Part shown: positions 24,411 through 36,600 of the stretch, piece by piece
Position numbering within the stretch: the stretch's first letter is position 1
Layout of the letters: the number at the start of each line of letters is the position of its first letter
Source: Adiantum capillus-veneris
Lineage: Eukaryota; Streptophyta; Polypodiopsida; Polypodiales; Pteridaceae
DNA length: 60,000 bases
Assembly (NCBI GenBank): GCA_014529385.2
Contig: CM043966.1
Coordinates: 38,872,037 to 38,932,036, forward strand
Direction of reading: 5' to 3'
Translations under genes and position numbers: made by a program
The notes under the pieces: model-generated
Told to the model about the DNA's origin: nothing
Databases searched by the model: none
The model's input: the letters and a program-made list of their open reading frames with translations, nothing else

Positions 24411-26111
24411 TTACTCCTTCATGTCAAAGACAACCTTCTTATGATTGTCATTCCTGCAAATTAATTTCCCACTCTCCCAATCCTGCAAAGCTCGCATTTT
24501 CATTAGCCATGGTTTTCCTAGGATAAATGGATAACCACTTCCCTTGGTCGACATAACATAAAAATCCACCGCTTTCTTAATGCCAAAGGCCTCTACAAAG
24601 ACATTTTTACAAATGCCTACACACCTAGCCTTGCTATTGTTTGCCATCTTGACTTTGATTTCAGGTGTCTCATGGATGTGCATGCCTAGTCTCTGCATGA
24701 GTCCCTCTGTCATGATGCAAATTTGTGCACCCCCATCCACTAGACCTTTCCTAACCAATCTTCCTTTGATGTAATAGTCTAGCACCAGTGTAATGTCCTC
24801 ATTCATTTCAGCTTGTGCAATTTTTACAACAGGCACACTCTCTTTTACCTTTCTCCTAGTGCTAACTGCCCTTGTTAAATCCCTCCTAACTTGTGGACAT
24901 AATGCAAGAAATTGAGGCCATGAAATATCAGGACCCTTACCTCTCATGTCTTCCAACAAGTTGTACGGAGCCATACCATGTCCAAGAGGGAAGTCTTGGA
25001 GGTTGATACGACGTCGAGTCCTCTTGGTTTCCTTGGTTTCCTTTGCCTTCTTGCCTTGTCCATGGTCACTCTGTGATGTGACTCCTTCTTTCTCTTTACC
25101 TTTTCCTCGGCCACGCTTAATGCCATTGGCTTCCATGTCAACCTCATTTGAATTTGTCACCTCTACCACATGCACGTTTGGGTCTGGCAAAGGTGGAACT
25201 CCTTCTACCCCTTGTGGAGGTGGTCTTGGTCCATTTGGCCTTTGTAGAAGCCTTGGTTGTTGACCAGCTCCTTCTCCTGCATTCATCACTGGGTAATTCA
25301 AGTTAGGTCTCCCTGGCTCTCCACGGGGCCAAGGACAATTATACATCCCATGTCCAGACTCTCCGCAATTCCAACATTGCAAGACTCTCCTAGTTCGTGG
25401 CTCTCTCTCTTCTGACTTCTTTGCTTGTCCCTTTGGACCTACAGCTTGTGCAAGGTGAATTGACAGGCTGCTTAAAGATTCATTTAACTTCTCAATCACT
25501 TCAGCCGTTACCTCAGGAAGCTCCCTAGATGTTGATGCTTGTGACTTACCTTTGGGTCTAAGACCTTCTATTGGAACCTCTCCCCTTAAGCACTTGAGTT
25601 TCCTATACTTCTCAGAAGCCCTAGTTTCAGCTGCATCAAAAGTAGCAAGTGCACCCACCTCAACTTTTACCTTAAGGTCAGGAAAGAGTCTGGCTATGAA
25701 CCTCTCCTTCTTTAGAAATTCTGCACCATCACCAGGGTTAGCAACATTTCGTATCCATAGAGCCCAAAGACGTAGGAACTCTTGTTTGTACAAGTAGTAG
25801 TCATCTAAGTCTTTTTGCTTATGAGAAACAATGTCTTGCCATAATTTCTGAGTGTTTTGGGGATCAAAGAAGTATTTCTTGAAACGATTCAAAACTTCTG
25901 TGTAATTCCCTTTAACTTCCTCAGGCAAAGAGTCAAACCAAGTGCTAGCATCTTTCCTCTGGACCACCTCAAACATTTCTACACGTTCTTGATCAGTTAC
26001 TATCCTCTTGATACGGCAAGACATCTTGAAATTCGCTAAAAATAATTCTGCATCCTCTCCAGGCTCTCCAAAGAAAAGAGGATATCCAGACATTTGGCGT
26101 TGGCTCTCCAT
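24411..26111 (-). CDS. Element B gag-protease polyprotein
   Basis: I chose the ATG at 26111 (MESQRQMSGY) because the ~26 residues upstream are lysine-rich leader with no gag similarity. The product is about 566 residues. It has a retrotransposon gag domain (WFDSLPEEVKGNY through YKQEFLRLWALW), a CCHC zinc knuckle (CWNCGESGHGMYNC), and a Pro/Gln/Gly-rich, basic linker. An aspartic protease follows with LVDGGAQICIM in place of the usual DTG/DSG, then FILGKPWLMKM. It ends at a TAA, after which the same frame continues for 40 codons into pol. Gag packages element RNA, and the protease cleaves the polyprotein. The frame is uninterrupted, so this part could still be expressed. Confidence 0.9.
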   Translation of the reverse strand: MESQRQMSGYPLFFGEPGEDAELFLANFKMSCRIKRIVTDQERVEMFEVVQRKDASTWFDSLPEEVKGNYTEVLNRFKKYFFDPQNTQKLWQDIVSHKQKDLDDYYLYKQEFLRLWALWIRNVANPGDGAEFLKKERFIARLFPDLKVKVEVGALATFDAAETRASEKYRKLKCLRGEVPIEGLRPKGKSQASTSRELPEVTAEVIEKLNESLSSLSIHLAQAVGPKGQAKKSEEREPRTRRVLQCWNCGESGHGMYNCPWPRGEPGRPNLNYPVMNAGEGAGQQPRLLQRPNGPRPPPQGVEGVPPLPDPNVHVVEVTNSNEVDMEANGIKRGRGKGKEKEGVTSQSDHGQGKKAKETKETKRTRRRINLQDFPLGHGMAPYNLLEDMRGKGPDISWPQFLALCPQVRRDLTRAVSTRRKVKESVPVVKIAQAEMNEDITLVLDYYIKGRLVRKGLVDGGAQICIMTEGLMQRLGMHIHETPEIKVKMANNSKARCVGICKNVFVEAFGIKKAVDFYVMSTKGSGYPFILGKPWLMKMRALQDWESGKLICRNDNHKKVVFDMKE

Positions 26112-26699
26112 TGAATTGATTTCAAAGTGACGCGTTTTTGTTTTTTCTTTCTTTAAAAGATTTACACAATAATATTTTCTAAATTGCAATCTATTCTACA
26201 ACAAAATAAAAATATTCACATCAAATGACCTATGATAATCAATAAGAGGTAGAATGACAGGGTTTGGTGACGCGAGAATTTCTCCTACTCCTTGGGCACC
26301 AAACATGAATACCATACGTTGTTGAAAATGGAATTTTCTACTAATTGCAATGTTTACTCTAATGTGTGGAGTGAAATGAAAGGGAAAAACCTGTATTCCT
26401 GGGCCATTATCCATGGTCTATGCATGACCTAATTCTTAAAACAAAACAAAAATATAGACGTCCAAACTAAGGTCGTACCTAATGAGAGGCAAAATAAAAG
26501 GATTTACTGATGCGCTTATCTCTACCAACCTAAGAGGACCTAAAATTTTACGAATTACTCGCTGAAATTGCAACTTAGTACTAACAATTATGTGTACCTT
26601 TTGCCTTGCAATGGGAATGAAGGGATCATACAAATTCTCGTGATTCATGCAAGCTACTTGATTATGCTAAAGGTTGAGTCTCCACAAAACATACACAAG

Positions 26700-26724
26700 C
26701 CTGTCCTCTGTGGGGGCACCAATT
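26700..26724 (-). other. Primer-binding site of element B
   Basis: On the minus strand, directly after the LTR end, the sequence reads AA followed by TTGGTGCCCCCACAGAGG. It starts with the TGG that pairs to a tRNA CCA end. I could not assign the tRNA. Confidence 0.6.
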
Positions 26725-26988
26725 TGAGGCGGTCCGGGGCGGGCACCAAGAAGAGCAACCTCTAGACACCCTTCAAGGCTCCCGTGCTACTCAATGGGGC
26801 TGGGGCACAACACAACACAAACCAAAACAACAAACCCACAACCAAATCCCAACTACACAAGGGGCACCACCTAGTTTAAGAGCGAACTAGGACGCAAAAG
26901 AGGAGAATCGTTAGAGCAACCCACAAACAAGCAAGGAATTTACACTAACCCTAACACCAATGGAACACTCTCACACACTAAAACACGT

Positions 26989-27019
<31 letters not shown>

Positions 27020-29404
27020 TGCTCGGGCTGCTTTGAAACGTATCGCCAATGATCAAGCAAACACAACTATATATTTAAGAAAGAGAGAGAAAGGGGGAGG
27101 GGGTGCTTGTTGCATTAATACCTTCTTACAAATCTGTCATGACAAATCAAAGTGAGATTAGTATTTTTTCAACATAGCTTGCGTAAATTTCACCACAACA
27201 CATCACAAGAAAAGCCACCCCAATCACTGTCTTAAAGCCAGGGGAGTCCTCTCCACCCTGTCGCCCTCTTACAGTATGTGGGATTTATGGCTAGATTGAT
27301 GACAACACCAGAGACAAGCTATCAAGAACTTAACAAAAAACATCAATACACCTACGCATCATTGTTGTCCATTACTTCACGTTGGAAGGGAGACAAAGTA
27401 TCCAAGCTTAGTCCAAATCCACCCTCCTTGATTCAGCAAATGTTGGGCTCACACTAGTAGGAGAAATGATAGATTTCCTACTCTCAATTGAATGATCACT
27501 CTCTCTCTTACAATGGCATAGAGTTCCCTTGCTAATCCCCTATTACAACACATGCACATGCATAAGACAATGAGCTTCCACTCAAGAGCTCCTTCTAGAG
27601 AGGTGGAGCTTGGCTTCTCAAGCTATAGCATAGTGCTCTTGCTTATGGCTCCCCCTTTTGTGCTAGCCACACCCTCCTTTTATAGCAATTTTGAAGGCTA
27701 GGGTTACTCCTCTAACCATGGTTGGGTTAGATTTTCAGCCATTTATCTAATTTCTTTTGCTTGGAATTATCAAGAAGTTGGTGCGGAAAGAGAGAGGAGA
27801 GAAATGGAGGTGATAGGACTTTTCATAGTGGGTTAGTGTTAGTAGAGTTAGTATTAATTTACAAATGGAATTGGATATTTACAATGGGAGTATCCATGTA
27901 GGATACAAATAAGGAAGAAAAAACTCTTAAGAGGTAAGAAAAGGTGGATTTCTTACAAAGTTGATGCTCCAAGTGTCTTGAGTAGGGCCAATTTTGACGC
28001 TTGTTGACGGTCCACTAGCTTTGACGGTACATTTTTTCTCCACTCTTGACCTTCCTTGAGAGACAAGGTAATTGAAGCTGAGTAATCAACCACCATGATG
28101 CTGTCTTTTAAGAGAAGAGGCTGAATTTTGTGGTTTTTTTATAGATATGGGTAATTTGGAGGACGAAAAATGAGACTAGGTGGTCAATTTTGGAATGGAA
28201 TTGTGCGTGGGAGGTATGAGTTCACCATGGTTTCTCTTATTCTTCAAGGTTGAGGAGAAGGTGAGTAGGGTGCAGAGAGGAGTGGTGAGAGAGGTGGGGA
28301 TGATGAGTGGAGAAGTGTGTGTGAAAGAGAAAAATGATAAAATGGAAGAGAGAGTGTGGCTGCATAGCATGGGAAAATTGGGGTCCACTAATAAAATCAT
28401 AGCTCACAGCTCGTAGCTCAAAAAAATATGAAAAAAATTGAGGCAAAAGTTCAGCCCACGAGCTACAACTTTTGTTTGTATCACCTTTTCAAATTCGGAG
28501 AGCAAGTGAACTTTAAAAATTCAGCAAAACCGACCGTTTTTTTCCACTGCACAAGGTCCTTGTGGGGTCCTTCTTTGGATGATTCTTTTGAATACCTCCA
28601 AGAGTGAGCCCTCCATAGTGCATGTATGCATGCCACCTACCCTTGACCTTATTTGGTAGGTCTATAATTGAAGATATTGTTGAGATTATGATATAAGTGA
28701 ATAGTACAACTAAGAAAATCAAATATTGAGGGGTCTAAAAAATATGTACATGTCAAATATAAATAATATAAGTGGAAAAAAATATAAAGGGGTCAAAAGA
28801 AATCTCTCTCATTATGAGGCTACCATAAAAAGATAAATATTTTTGGTGTTCTAATTTTTTAGGAAAAAAAAACAAAATAGATGTAGGAAGGGAAAAATCA
28901 CAATAGTGAAAAAATATACACATAAATAAAACTAGTTTTTTTGGATTTTTGTTGGGGTGGAGTTACACCAAATATAAGAGAAGCTTACATGAAAATATTT
29001 CTATATGGAATAAAGAGTATAAAAAATGATAAGAAAAATTGTGGTAATGGTGAGGCAATGTACAGAGCATAAATAACACACACCTAGGTAGAAATATTTA
29101 AATAAATACCAAAATAATTATGAAAAAATCTTTTATTTAGGCCCTATATACAAAGAAATATTTACATACGCATGGGCCATAATATACTTACATTTTTTAT
29201 TTTTTTTATTTTTTTGGCTCAACTAGCCCAATGACTAGCTAATTGAGGGTTTTTTATTTCAGTAAGGAGATATGGGAAAAGTCCCCTAACTCACACGCAC
29301 CTATATACAGTGAAAGGGTGAGGGATAGCCATAGTGTTTGGGTGAATTTGGTAGGGTGGAGTAACTTACTATGGAAATTATGGAGAGCCGAAAAACGGCT
29401 ATCA
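26725..29404 (-). repeat. Element B right LTR (5' LTR)
   Basis: TGAGGCGGTCCGGGGCGG to GGCTATCA, 2680 bp, nearly identical to the left LTR. In the minus-strand element it would drive transcription. No promoter element is certain. Confidence 0.92.
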
Positions 29405-29408
29405 GTAG
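29405..29408. repeat. Target site duplication GTAG, right of element B
   Basis: Repeats the GTAG found at 18103-18106. The element A protease reading resumes directly after it. Confidence 0.75.
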
Positions 29409-29798
29409 CTTTGGACATGAAGCCTCAACTTCCCAATCAAGGGAGTAACAGAGGCTTGCTATCCCTTGAAAGCTTCATTGGCAGTTAATGTATCTCCCAT
29501 CTTGAAAGCTTGAATGCCCAACTTAGTGGCCAACTCCGTGGATATGAAGTTGTGAGTAGAGCCAAGGTCAAACAAGATGAAGGCATCATGCTCCCTTACC
29601 TTTCCACAAGCATATGAAAGAGGTCATCCTTTGCAATGAGCATCCTCTTTTAGAGCTTTGATAGTGGAAGCTCTAGGAGTCTCATTATAGGTATTTCTCT
29701 TGGGACAAGAACGAAAGCCATGTCCTTGCTCCCCACACTTGAAACATTTGTGTTCCTTGTGAAAAGCTTCAAGCTTTTCAGGAGAGAGTTTATTTTAA
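29409..29798 (-). pseudogene. Element A interior, part 2: gag zinc knuckle and protease N-terminus
   Basis: On the minus strand, 29760-29690 gives a CCHC knuckle (CFKCGEQGHGFRSCPKRN). About 29600-29530 gives the protease active-site region FILFDLGSTHNFIS, where D-L-G replaces D-S/T-G. The reading runs up to element B and continues beyond it at 18106, so this is the missing 5' half of element A's protease. The gag upstream of the knuckle is cut off at 29798 by element C and is not seen on the far side of C, implying a deletion. Confidence 0.82.
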
Positions 29799-30588
29799 TG
29801 TTGGGAGACGTTGTAGCACGACCTAATTGCAACCCACACAAAATTATCAAATCCGTGGATCGGCAACCCGGCTCGGGCATGGAAGCACGAGCATCTCGGA
29901 TGAATATAAATAGAGGATTCAAGAGATCACCTTTCTAATGCAAGTAGAGATTATCCATGGCAAGACTAACTCTATACCTACTCTAATCACTAATCAATCA
30001 ACTCCTACATACATCAAGTCCATCGAAGTCCAAATTACCATAGACTAGAAACCTCAAGCACACTAACGATAAGCACACACTAATTACCACATGTCAATCA
30101 CGCAATAGCTACACACACAAGGTGATTGGTGCTAGAGCTTCATTAAACCTATCTACACACAAACAAACAGTAGGGCACACACACTAATTACAAGATTAAG
30201 ATCCAACTTAATCAACCTAATTAGTGATTATAAATCTCACAAATTGAATGCTTATGGAAGAGTAGGAGTGGTTAATAGCAAGAAGTACATACCTCTCTCA
30301 AATCTAGAATAATGAGAGTGTAATACTACTTCATGACATAATGAAATTTAGAGAAGAAGTAGACTAATGAGAAAATAGGGCTTAGATTAATCAAGAAGAG
30401 CTTACTCTAATTACAATGGTTAGCATTAGCCTCTTCAACATAGACATTAAGCTCAAGGCTAGGCCATAGAGTGAACACTCAAGAGAGAGGGAGCTCTCAA
30501 AAGTGAATCCTCAAGAGTGGATACTCAAGAATGAAGCCTCCTTGCATAAAGGCTTCCATTTAAAGGCTTTCACCACAATCCCTTCTAC
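29799..30588 (-). repeat. Element C left (3') LTR, segment 1
   Basis: Starts TGTTGGGAG and matches the right LTR from 49784 (TGTAGGGAG) up to CCCTTCTAC, where a solo LTR of the B family interrupts it. It includes a plus-strand ATATAAATAGAGG. Because the element runs on the minus strand, that motif is probably not its promoter. Confidence 0.85.
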
Positions 30589-33147
30589 TGGGGCGGTCCG
30601 GGGCGGATAACAAGAAGAGCGGCCTCTAAACACCCTTCGAGGCTCCCGTGCTGCTCAATTGGGACTAGGGAAAGCACAATCAGAGACAACACAACCCACA
30701 GCCAGAAACCAAACAAGAAAAGTGGCACCACCTAGTTGTAGATGCGAACTAGGACGCACGTGATATCTCCTTGTACTCAAACGCACAAAGAGAGGGGAAT
30801 GCAAGATAGCCACACACACCAAATACAAACATTCACCACGCCAGAGAGAGGTAAAGATCACAAATCAACTTGAGCAACTCAGTCTTAGCCTTAAAGACTA
30901 GATGCAAACAAAGCTTGATGAGGAATAGAGAGACAACACAAAACTTGACCTTGTTGCCAATACAGAAATTGTCTTAGGGTCACGGGAGCCCTCTCACCGA
31001 GCACCCTCTTACAATTGACCTTTTAGGCAAACAATTCAACAAGCCCTCAAACCACCAAGCATGAAATGGCACAACAAACTTCAAGGACAATATACCTTCA
31101 ACCACCGGATGAGCCAACTTATCAAGTCAATTTGGAGAGAAGAGTCGTAGTTGCAGCATACAATTGCACCCAAAACTATGAATATTATTTATGGACAAGA
31201 GTAGGCTACAAGTGTGATTGCAGAGTATAGTATCACTCCACTCCTCTAGATGGCATAACTAACTTCAAGCTTCTCCATGCACCTATGTGTAGTGATGGAA
31301 TAGAGCACTCACAATGCACACACTCTACACAACTAGGCTTGAAAAGTGGTGTGTTATGTGTTGAGAATGGTGTGGTGTAGTGTGATCATGTGATGATTTA
31401 CAAGGGAGAGAAGGGCTCTATTTATAGGTTTTAGGAGCCCCGATTTGGGTTAGGCCTAATCAACTTTATTTGAAGGAATAGAAGATTATGCATATTTTTA
31501 TTATTTTTTTTAATGAGGGTGGGTCTCTCTTGTCCTTCGAGTCACATGGATGTGGGCTCAAGGGAAGAGAATTATTGAGTATGAAAGGAGAGGGGATTGA
31601 GTGAATAATTTGGGAGTGCCTACTCTAGTAGAGGGTGCATTTTACAATAAGATTAGTGGTTAGTAGTTAGTAATTATCACTACAAAATCATTCACCAAAT
31701 GGTGAGATATATGATGAGAAAAGTTAGAGAAGGGATGAGCTTGTAAAGCAAGGTTGAAGCTTGGAGAAGTTGACATTCACCTCTTTACAGCACCGGTAGA
31801 AGAAGCGGTCAACATGGCGAAGTAACGCGTGTCGATGAAGCTACGTTATCTTCAAACCTTAGAAAATTCATGATAAAGCCTTCATTTGCAGAGGTTAACC
31901 TTGGATTTTTGCTGATTTTTTGAAGTTCTTTACAAAGTTGAAGAGAGTATGGTAATATGGGCATATATGTAGAGAGAAAGGGGGACACATAGGGTGTAGA
32001 AATGGAGGATGAAGGCTATGGAGGTGTGAGAGATGTGGCAATGGTGAAGAGGGTGAATTAGGACATGGGAGTTGTAGATTTGGGAGTGGGAAGGGGAGGG
32101 AGGAGTGTGTGTGAAATGAGGAAAATGATAAAGTGGAAGAGGGAGTGTGGCTGCATAGCATGGGCAAACTGGGGTCCACCAATAAAATCATAGCTCACAG
32201 CTCGTAGCTCAAAAAAATATGAAAACATTTGAGGTGAAAGCTCAGCTCACGAGCTACAACTTTTGTTTGTATCACCTTTTCAAATTCGGGGATCATGTGA
32301 TCTTTAAAAATTCAGCAAAACCGACTGTTTTTTCCACTGCACAAGGTCCTTGTGAGGTCCTTCTTTGGATGATTCTTTTGAATACCTCCAAGAGTGAGCT
32401 CCCCATGGTGCATGCATGCATGCCACATACCCTTGACCTTATTTGGTAGGTCTATAATTGAAGATATTGTTGAGATCATGATATAAGTGAATAGTACAAC
32501 TAAGAAAATCAAATATTGAGGGGTCTAAAAAAATATGTACATGTCAAATATAAATAATATAGGTGGAAAAAATATAAAGGGGTCAAAATAAATCTCTCTC
32601 ATTATAAGTCTACCATAAAAAGATAAATATTTTTGGTGTTCTAATTTATGAGAGTAAAAGAGAATAGATGTAGGAAGGAAAAATCACAATAGTGAAAAAA
32701 TATATACATAAATAAAACTAGCTTTTTTGGATTTTTGTTGGGATGGAGTTACACCAAAAAATAAGAGAATCTTGCATGAAATTATTTTTATATGGAATAA
32801 AGAGTATGCAAAATGGTAAGAAAAAATATGGTAATGGTGAGTCAATGTACATAGCATAAATAACACACCATAGGTAGAAATATTTAAATAAATACCAAAA
32901 TAATTATGAAAATTCCTTTTATTTAGGCCCTATATACAATGAAATATTTACACACAAATGGGCCATAATATACTTATGTTTTTTTTTATTTTTTTGGCTC
33001 AACTAGCCCAGTGACTAGCTAATTCAGGGTTTTTAAGAAGATATGGGAAAAGTCCCCTAACTCACACACACCTATATACAGTGAAATGGTAGGGATAGCC
33101 ACAGTGTTTGGATGATTTTGGTACGGAGAGCCGAAAAACGGCTATCA
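30589..33147 (-). mobile_element. Solo LTR of the element B family
   Basis: Begins TGGGGCGGTCCGGGGCGG and ends AACGGCTATCA, 2559 bp. It aligns along its length with the B LTRs but differs far more than they do from each other, so it is an older insertion. CTAC flanks it on both sides (30585-30588 and 33148-33151). The uninterrupted site CTTCTACTATGGG is preserved in the right LTR of C near 50570. No interior sequence is present, so the internal part was lost by LTR-LTR recombination. Confidence 0.9.
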
Positions 33148-33236
33148 CTACTATGGGTTGAAGCTTGAGCCCTCTACGCTAGCATATACAACTTTGGAAC
33201 TCCAAGAGAGCCCAAGACTTATACAAAGTGAGTTGG
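33148..33236 (-). repeat. Element C left LTR, segment 2
   Basis: Continues the LTR from CTACTATGGGTTGAAGC to GTGAGTTGG, matching 50567-50650. It ends at the insertion point of element D. Confidence 0.85.
33229..33236. repeat. Left target site duplication of element D
   Basis: TGAGTTGG precedes the left terminal repeat. The right counterpart is CAAGTTAG at 43251-43258, which differs by three transitions. The empty site in the right LTR of C reads TGAGTTGG. Confidence 0.65.
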
Positions 33237-33257
33237 GTGAAAGCATGAAATGGTGGT
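33237..33257 (+). repeat. Left terminal inverted repeat of element D
   Basis: GTGAAAGCATG, three variable bases, then TGGTGGT. The right end read on the minus strand gives the same 11 and 7 base blocks, with different bases only at the three middle positions. Confidence 0.75.
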
Positions 33258-33567
33258 CAGTTTTAAGGGCTTTTCTAGGTGGTTTTTGAAGTACTTCTCA
33301 AGTTTTATTTGTTCCCTTCAAATAATTTGTCGAGGACGTGGAAAATTGCAAGAAATAGAAAATGCCGCCACTTCAAGAATGCCATCATTTTTTGAACATT
33401 GTTTACGGGTAGAAGGTGACTGTGACTTCTCTTGCATGCCATTCTACACAGCAGGAAGCTACCCACACGCTACTGCATCTTCATGCACCCTGCATGAACA
33501 GAGCGAGGAAGAAGTGCAGACGCCTACCCTCTCTGTGCGACCTCAATCTTCACCAGGTAGTGTAAAT

Positions 33568-33596
33568 CCCCCCCCCCTCTCTCTCTCTCTCTCTCG
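33568..33596. repeat. Poly-C and (CT)n tract near the left end of D
   Basis: Eight C followed by CT units. A (GA)n tract of similar kind lies near the right end (43002-43051), so the two are mirror-placed with respect to the ends. The tract may serve as a polypyrimidine stretch before a splice acceptor at 33663-33664. Confidence 0.8.
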
Positions 33597-33668
33597 TTGT
33601 AGTTGAGCAATGTGTTTGTTTGAGGACATTGTGAATCATGGATTGTGTTTTTTTGTTTGTACAGTATT

Positions 33669-36600
33669 ATGAAGACTCCACCACGAAAGTGCACCATGGC
33701 AGCAGTTGATGGTGGTTCAGGTAGCATGCTTTCATCCATTCGCAAGCCTAGGAGCTCCACAACATTGGGCATGAAGTCTAAAACTATCGGCAAAAAAAGC
33801 ATTGGTACATATCAACTCTGTCTCTTCAATTGTAGAAATGTTCTTTTCAATGTTTGTTTATGTTTGTTTACTATGTCAAATGTGCTTTGTAGCAAGATCT
33901 TCCTGGAGGATTCAATACCCTAAGCAAACTCGATTTTGCTACACACGAGAGGAGTTGCATGAGGAGTATGGCTTAAGCTTGGAGGGCAAGCTCTACTAGC
34001 ACCTCAGTGAGGTTGATGTCACAGATTAGGATTGGTTGTCGGTCTTCATGAAGAAAAGGGAGAAGGGCTCTAAAATCTTTCTGCATATGATGCGACTTGA
34101 GTTTGTAGACGAATGCAGGTTATTGTTTCACAAAGTCTACCAAAGCATGCTAGACAACAAAGAGATCACACACAAGTTTGCAACGTTCTTTGTGTACGAG
34201 CGATGCCCAGCTGCTCGGAAAGATCGTGCAGGTCGAAAGGTTGCATGGGCTGCTTTTGGTGAGCAGGTTTTGGACCATTGCAAGAAGCTTCCGGGTGGCA
34301 TTGACAAGAAAGTAAAGATTTGGTGGAGAATAATGAGGGGACATCACTTCAGCCCCTTCCTCTTGACAATGTCGGGGCAAGTCATAAAAGTGGGCAAAAT
34401 GCTCTCTTATCTGGCAGCACTTCTCTAGTTAGTGCCTCCTTTATAAGCCAGCAAGTAAATGCACAGGTGGAGCAGATTCTGGATGCAAAAAGGGATGCAT
34501 TAAAGGTTTTGAACACAACATTGGATAATGTGAGAGTAGAGCTACAAGACAGGAACCAAAATATGTGGAAGATACAAGGGACATCTTCAGTCGTGGCAGT
34601 GCTTCAGGGGCAATTGCAAGAGCTCCAGATATTGCGGTCCAGCATGAAGGGAGTTGTCGATACTGACCCTGATTTTTTGGTGATTGAAGGCAAGATGGCT
34701 GCTCTAACTAGTGCACTCACAACTCTTGGGGCTGATGCAAGCATCTCGAACATAAGAGATGAGGTGGATCGTCTCCAGGTATGTGTCGACCAAGTCAAGG
34801 CAGGATTTTTGTTTATGTGGTAATGCCCTAGGTACTTGACATGGTACTCTCTTCTATTTAGGTGGTTTTGTTTGCCATGCCAGTTATTTCTATTTATGTG
34901 GTAATGCCCTAGGTACTTGACATGGTACTCTTTTCTATTTAGATGGTTGTTTTTGTCATGCCAGTTATTTCTGTTATGGTGCTAAGTGCCCAACATACCT
35001 GACATGGTAGTTTTTTCTATTGTGGGATTCTATCATGGTAATAGTGCCCAAGGTACTTGGCATGGTAGTTTCTTTTTACATTCTTTTTGTTACGGTGACA
35101 TTGACCAAGTACTTTTCCATGGTGGTTTTTTTTGCTATGAGTATTTGTTTTTTCCATGGAAGTTTGTCTATTATTGTGGTACTTGTCATGGTAGTTTTTT
35201 CTACCATGACAAGTGCAGGGGTCATGGCTATTTTTCCAGGTATCATGTAATGGCCAAAATTCCTGTCATGGTACTTCGTTTGATCATGGTGGTGTTTTTT
35301 TCATGGCAGTATTTCCTGCTATGGTACTTTTCTTTTGCTATTGTTGTAGTGCTCAAGGTACTTTTCTACTATCCATGGTATATGTCATTACCTTAGAGGT
35401 TTTTTGGAAAGCCATCTCTATTATGGTGGCAGTGCTCAAGGTACTTTTTCATGGTTTTTTTTGCTATGGTTGATTGTTTCTTTAAGGAAGTTTGTTGCTA
35501 TTGTGGTTGTGCCCAAGGTACTTGTAAAGGTAGTTTTTCCTATTAAGGTGGTTGTACGGTCATTTCTTATTAGTGTGTAGTGTCCAAGAAACTTGTCATT
35601 GTAATTTGTTTTTGGTCATGGTGGCTTTTTTATCATGATAGTCTTTCCTGTTATGGTAGTAGCTTTTGCCTTGATGTTTTTAATGGAATGGCAGTTTTCT
35701 ATTATGGTGGTAGTGTCCAAGGTACTTTTCTCCTTGCCATGGTATTTTTAATTGCCTTGGCGGTTTTTTGGAGTGTCCAAAGTACTTTTTTATGGTAGTT
35801 TTTTCTGTCAAAGGTACTTGTCATGGTACTTTGTGTTGTAATGGTGGTTCTCATATCTAATCCCTGTGGGCCTTTTGTTCTTCATTTGTCATGCATAAAG
35901 AAGTGACTGACTTGGAAGCATCGGCGAGTATGTGTGTGCAACAGATCAACTTTTGTGAGAGCATGTTGGAGCAGGTGAAGGCTGGTGACACAATGTTACT
36001 GCTTTCGACAGGCTGGCCAGCACTTGAGCCACTTGCAGGCTACATTCTCTATTCCAGGACTATGTGTTGCATGTGGTCTTGCATTCATGGCTTCCCATGT
36101 GGTTTGTGTATACACGCTAGCATGTGGTCATGCATACCATGCTCTGTGTTTTGCTGCCTGGCTTGGATCAGAGAGGTATGTGCGGACGCCTCTTGCAAGA
36201 GTAGTATTCCAGATTCACTTAAATCAATGCTCTTGCATAGAGGTTGGTTACCGTTGCTTCCAATATCATATAAATCCAAGAATAGTTCAGGTTGCCTTGA
36301 AGTATCTGCTAATTGCACAAGCCTGAACTTCACTGATGTGCTTGTTGCAAGTTCTTGCCATATTCCTTGTGTGGCGCCGAAACAGGATGACATGCCAAAG
36401 GTTGTGCTACAAGCTACTCCTAAAGCCCATAGTGTGTACTCCAGTGAGGGCACTCCAGCTGTGAAGGTAGACCCCCCTGCAAGCACAGCAGCAGTTGAGC
36501 CACAACCAAGCGAAAGCAGTCCAAAGGAAGATGCAACGGTTGACGATGCGTAGGCAATAGCGCAAGAGGGAGTGGATGCAGTGCAGCGCATGGTAGCTGG

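Larger units (their letters stand above)
18107..29404 (-). mobile_element. Element B: recent Tat-type Ty3 element with dual RNase H
   Basis: A full-length 11.3 kb LTR retrotransposon on the minus strand. It has two near-identical LTRs (18107-20803 and 26725-29404), a polypurine tract and primer-binding site in the right places, and a 4 bp target duplication. The interior (20804-26724) carries gag-protease (26111-24411) and RT-RNase H-archaeal RNase H-integrase (24410-20832). The second RNase H between the Ty3-type RNase H and integrase is the hallmark of the Tat lineage. By eye the LTRs differ at roughly 20 positions plus a microsatellite length change, so insertion was recent. Two in-frame stops make this copy defective, or dependent on readthrough. 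Confidence 0.93.

Noticed and set aside
24944-25263. Frames antisense or out of phase to element B gag
   Set aside because: They lie within the well-supported gag-protease frame and have no independent evidence.
33250-33606. A 118-codon plus-strand frame at the left end of D
   Set aside because: It may contain a first exon, since a CAG|GTAGTG donor lies near 33554. Joining it to the next exon in a consistent frame was not convincing, so it is not called as a gene.
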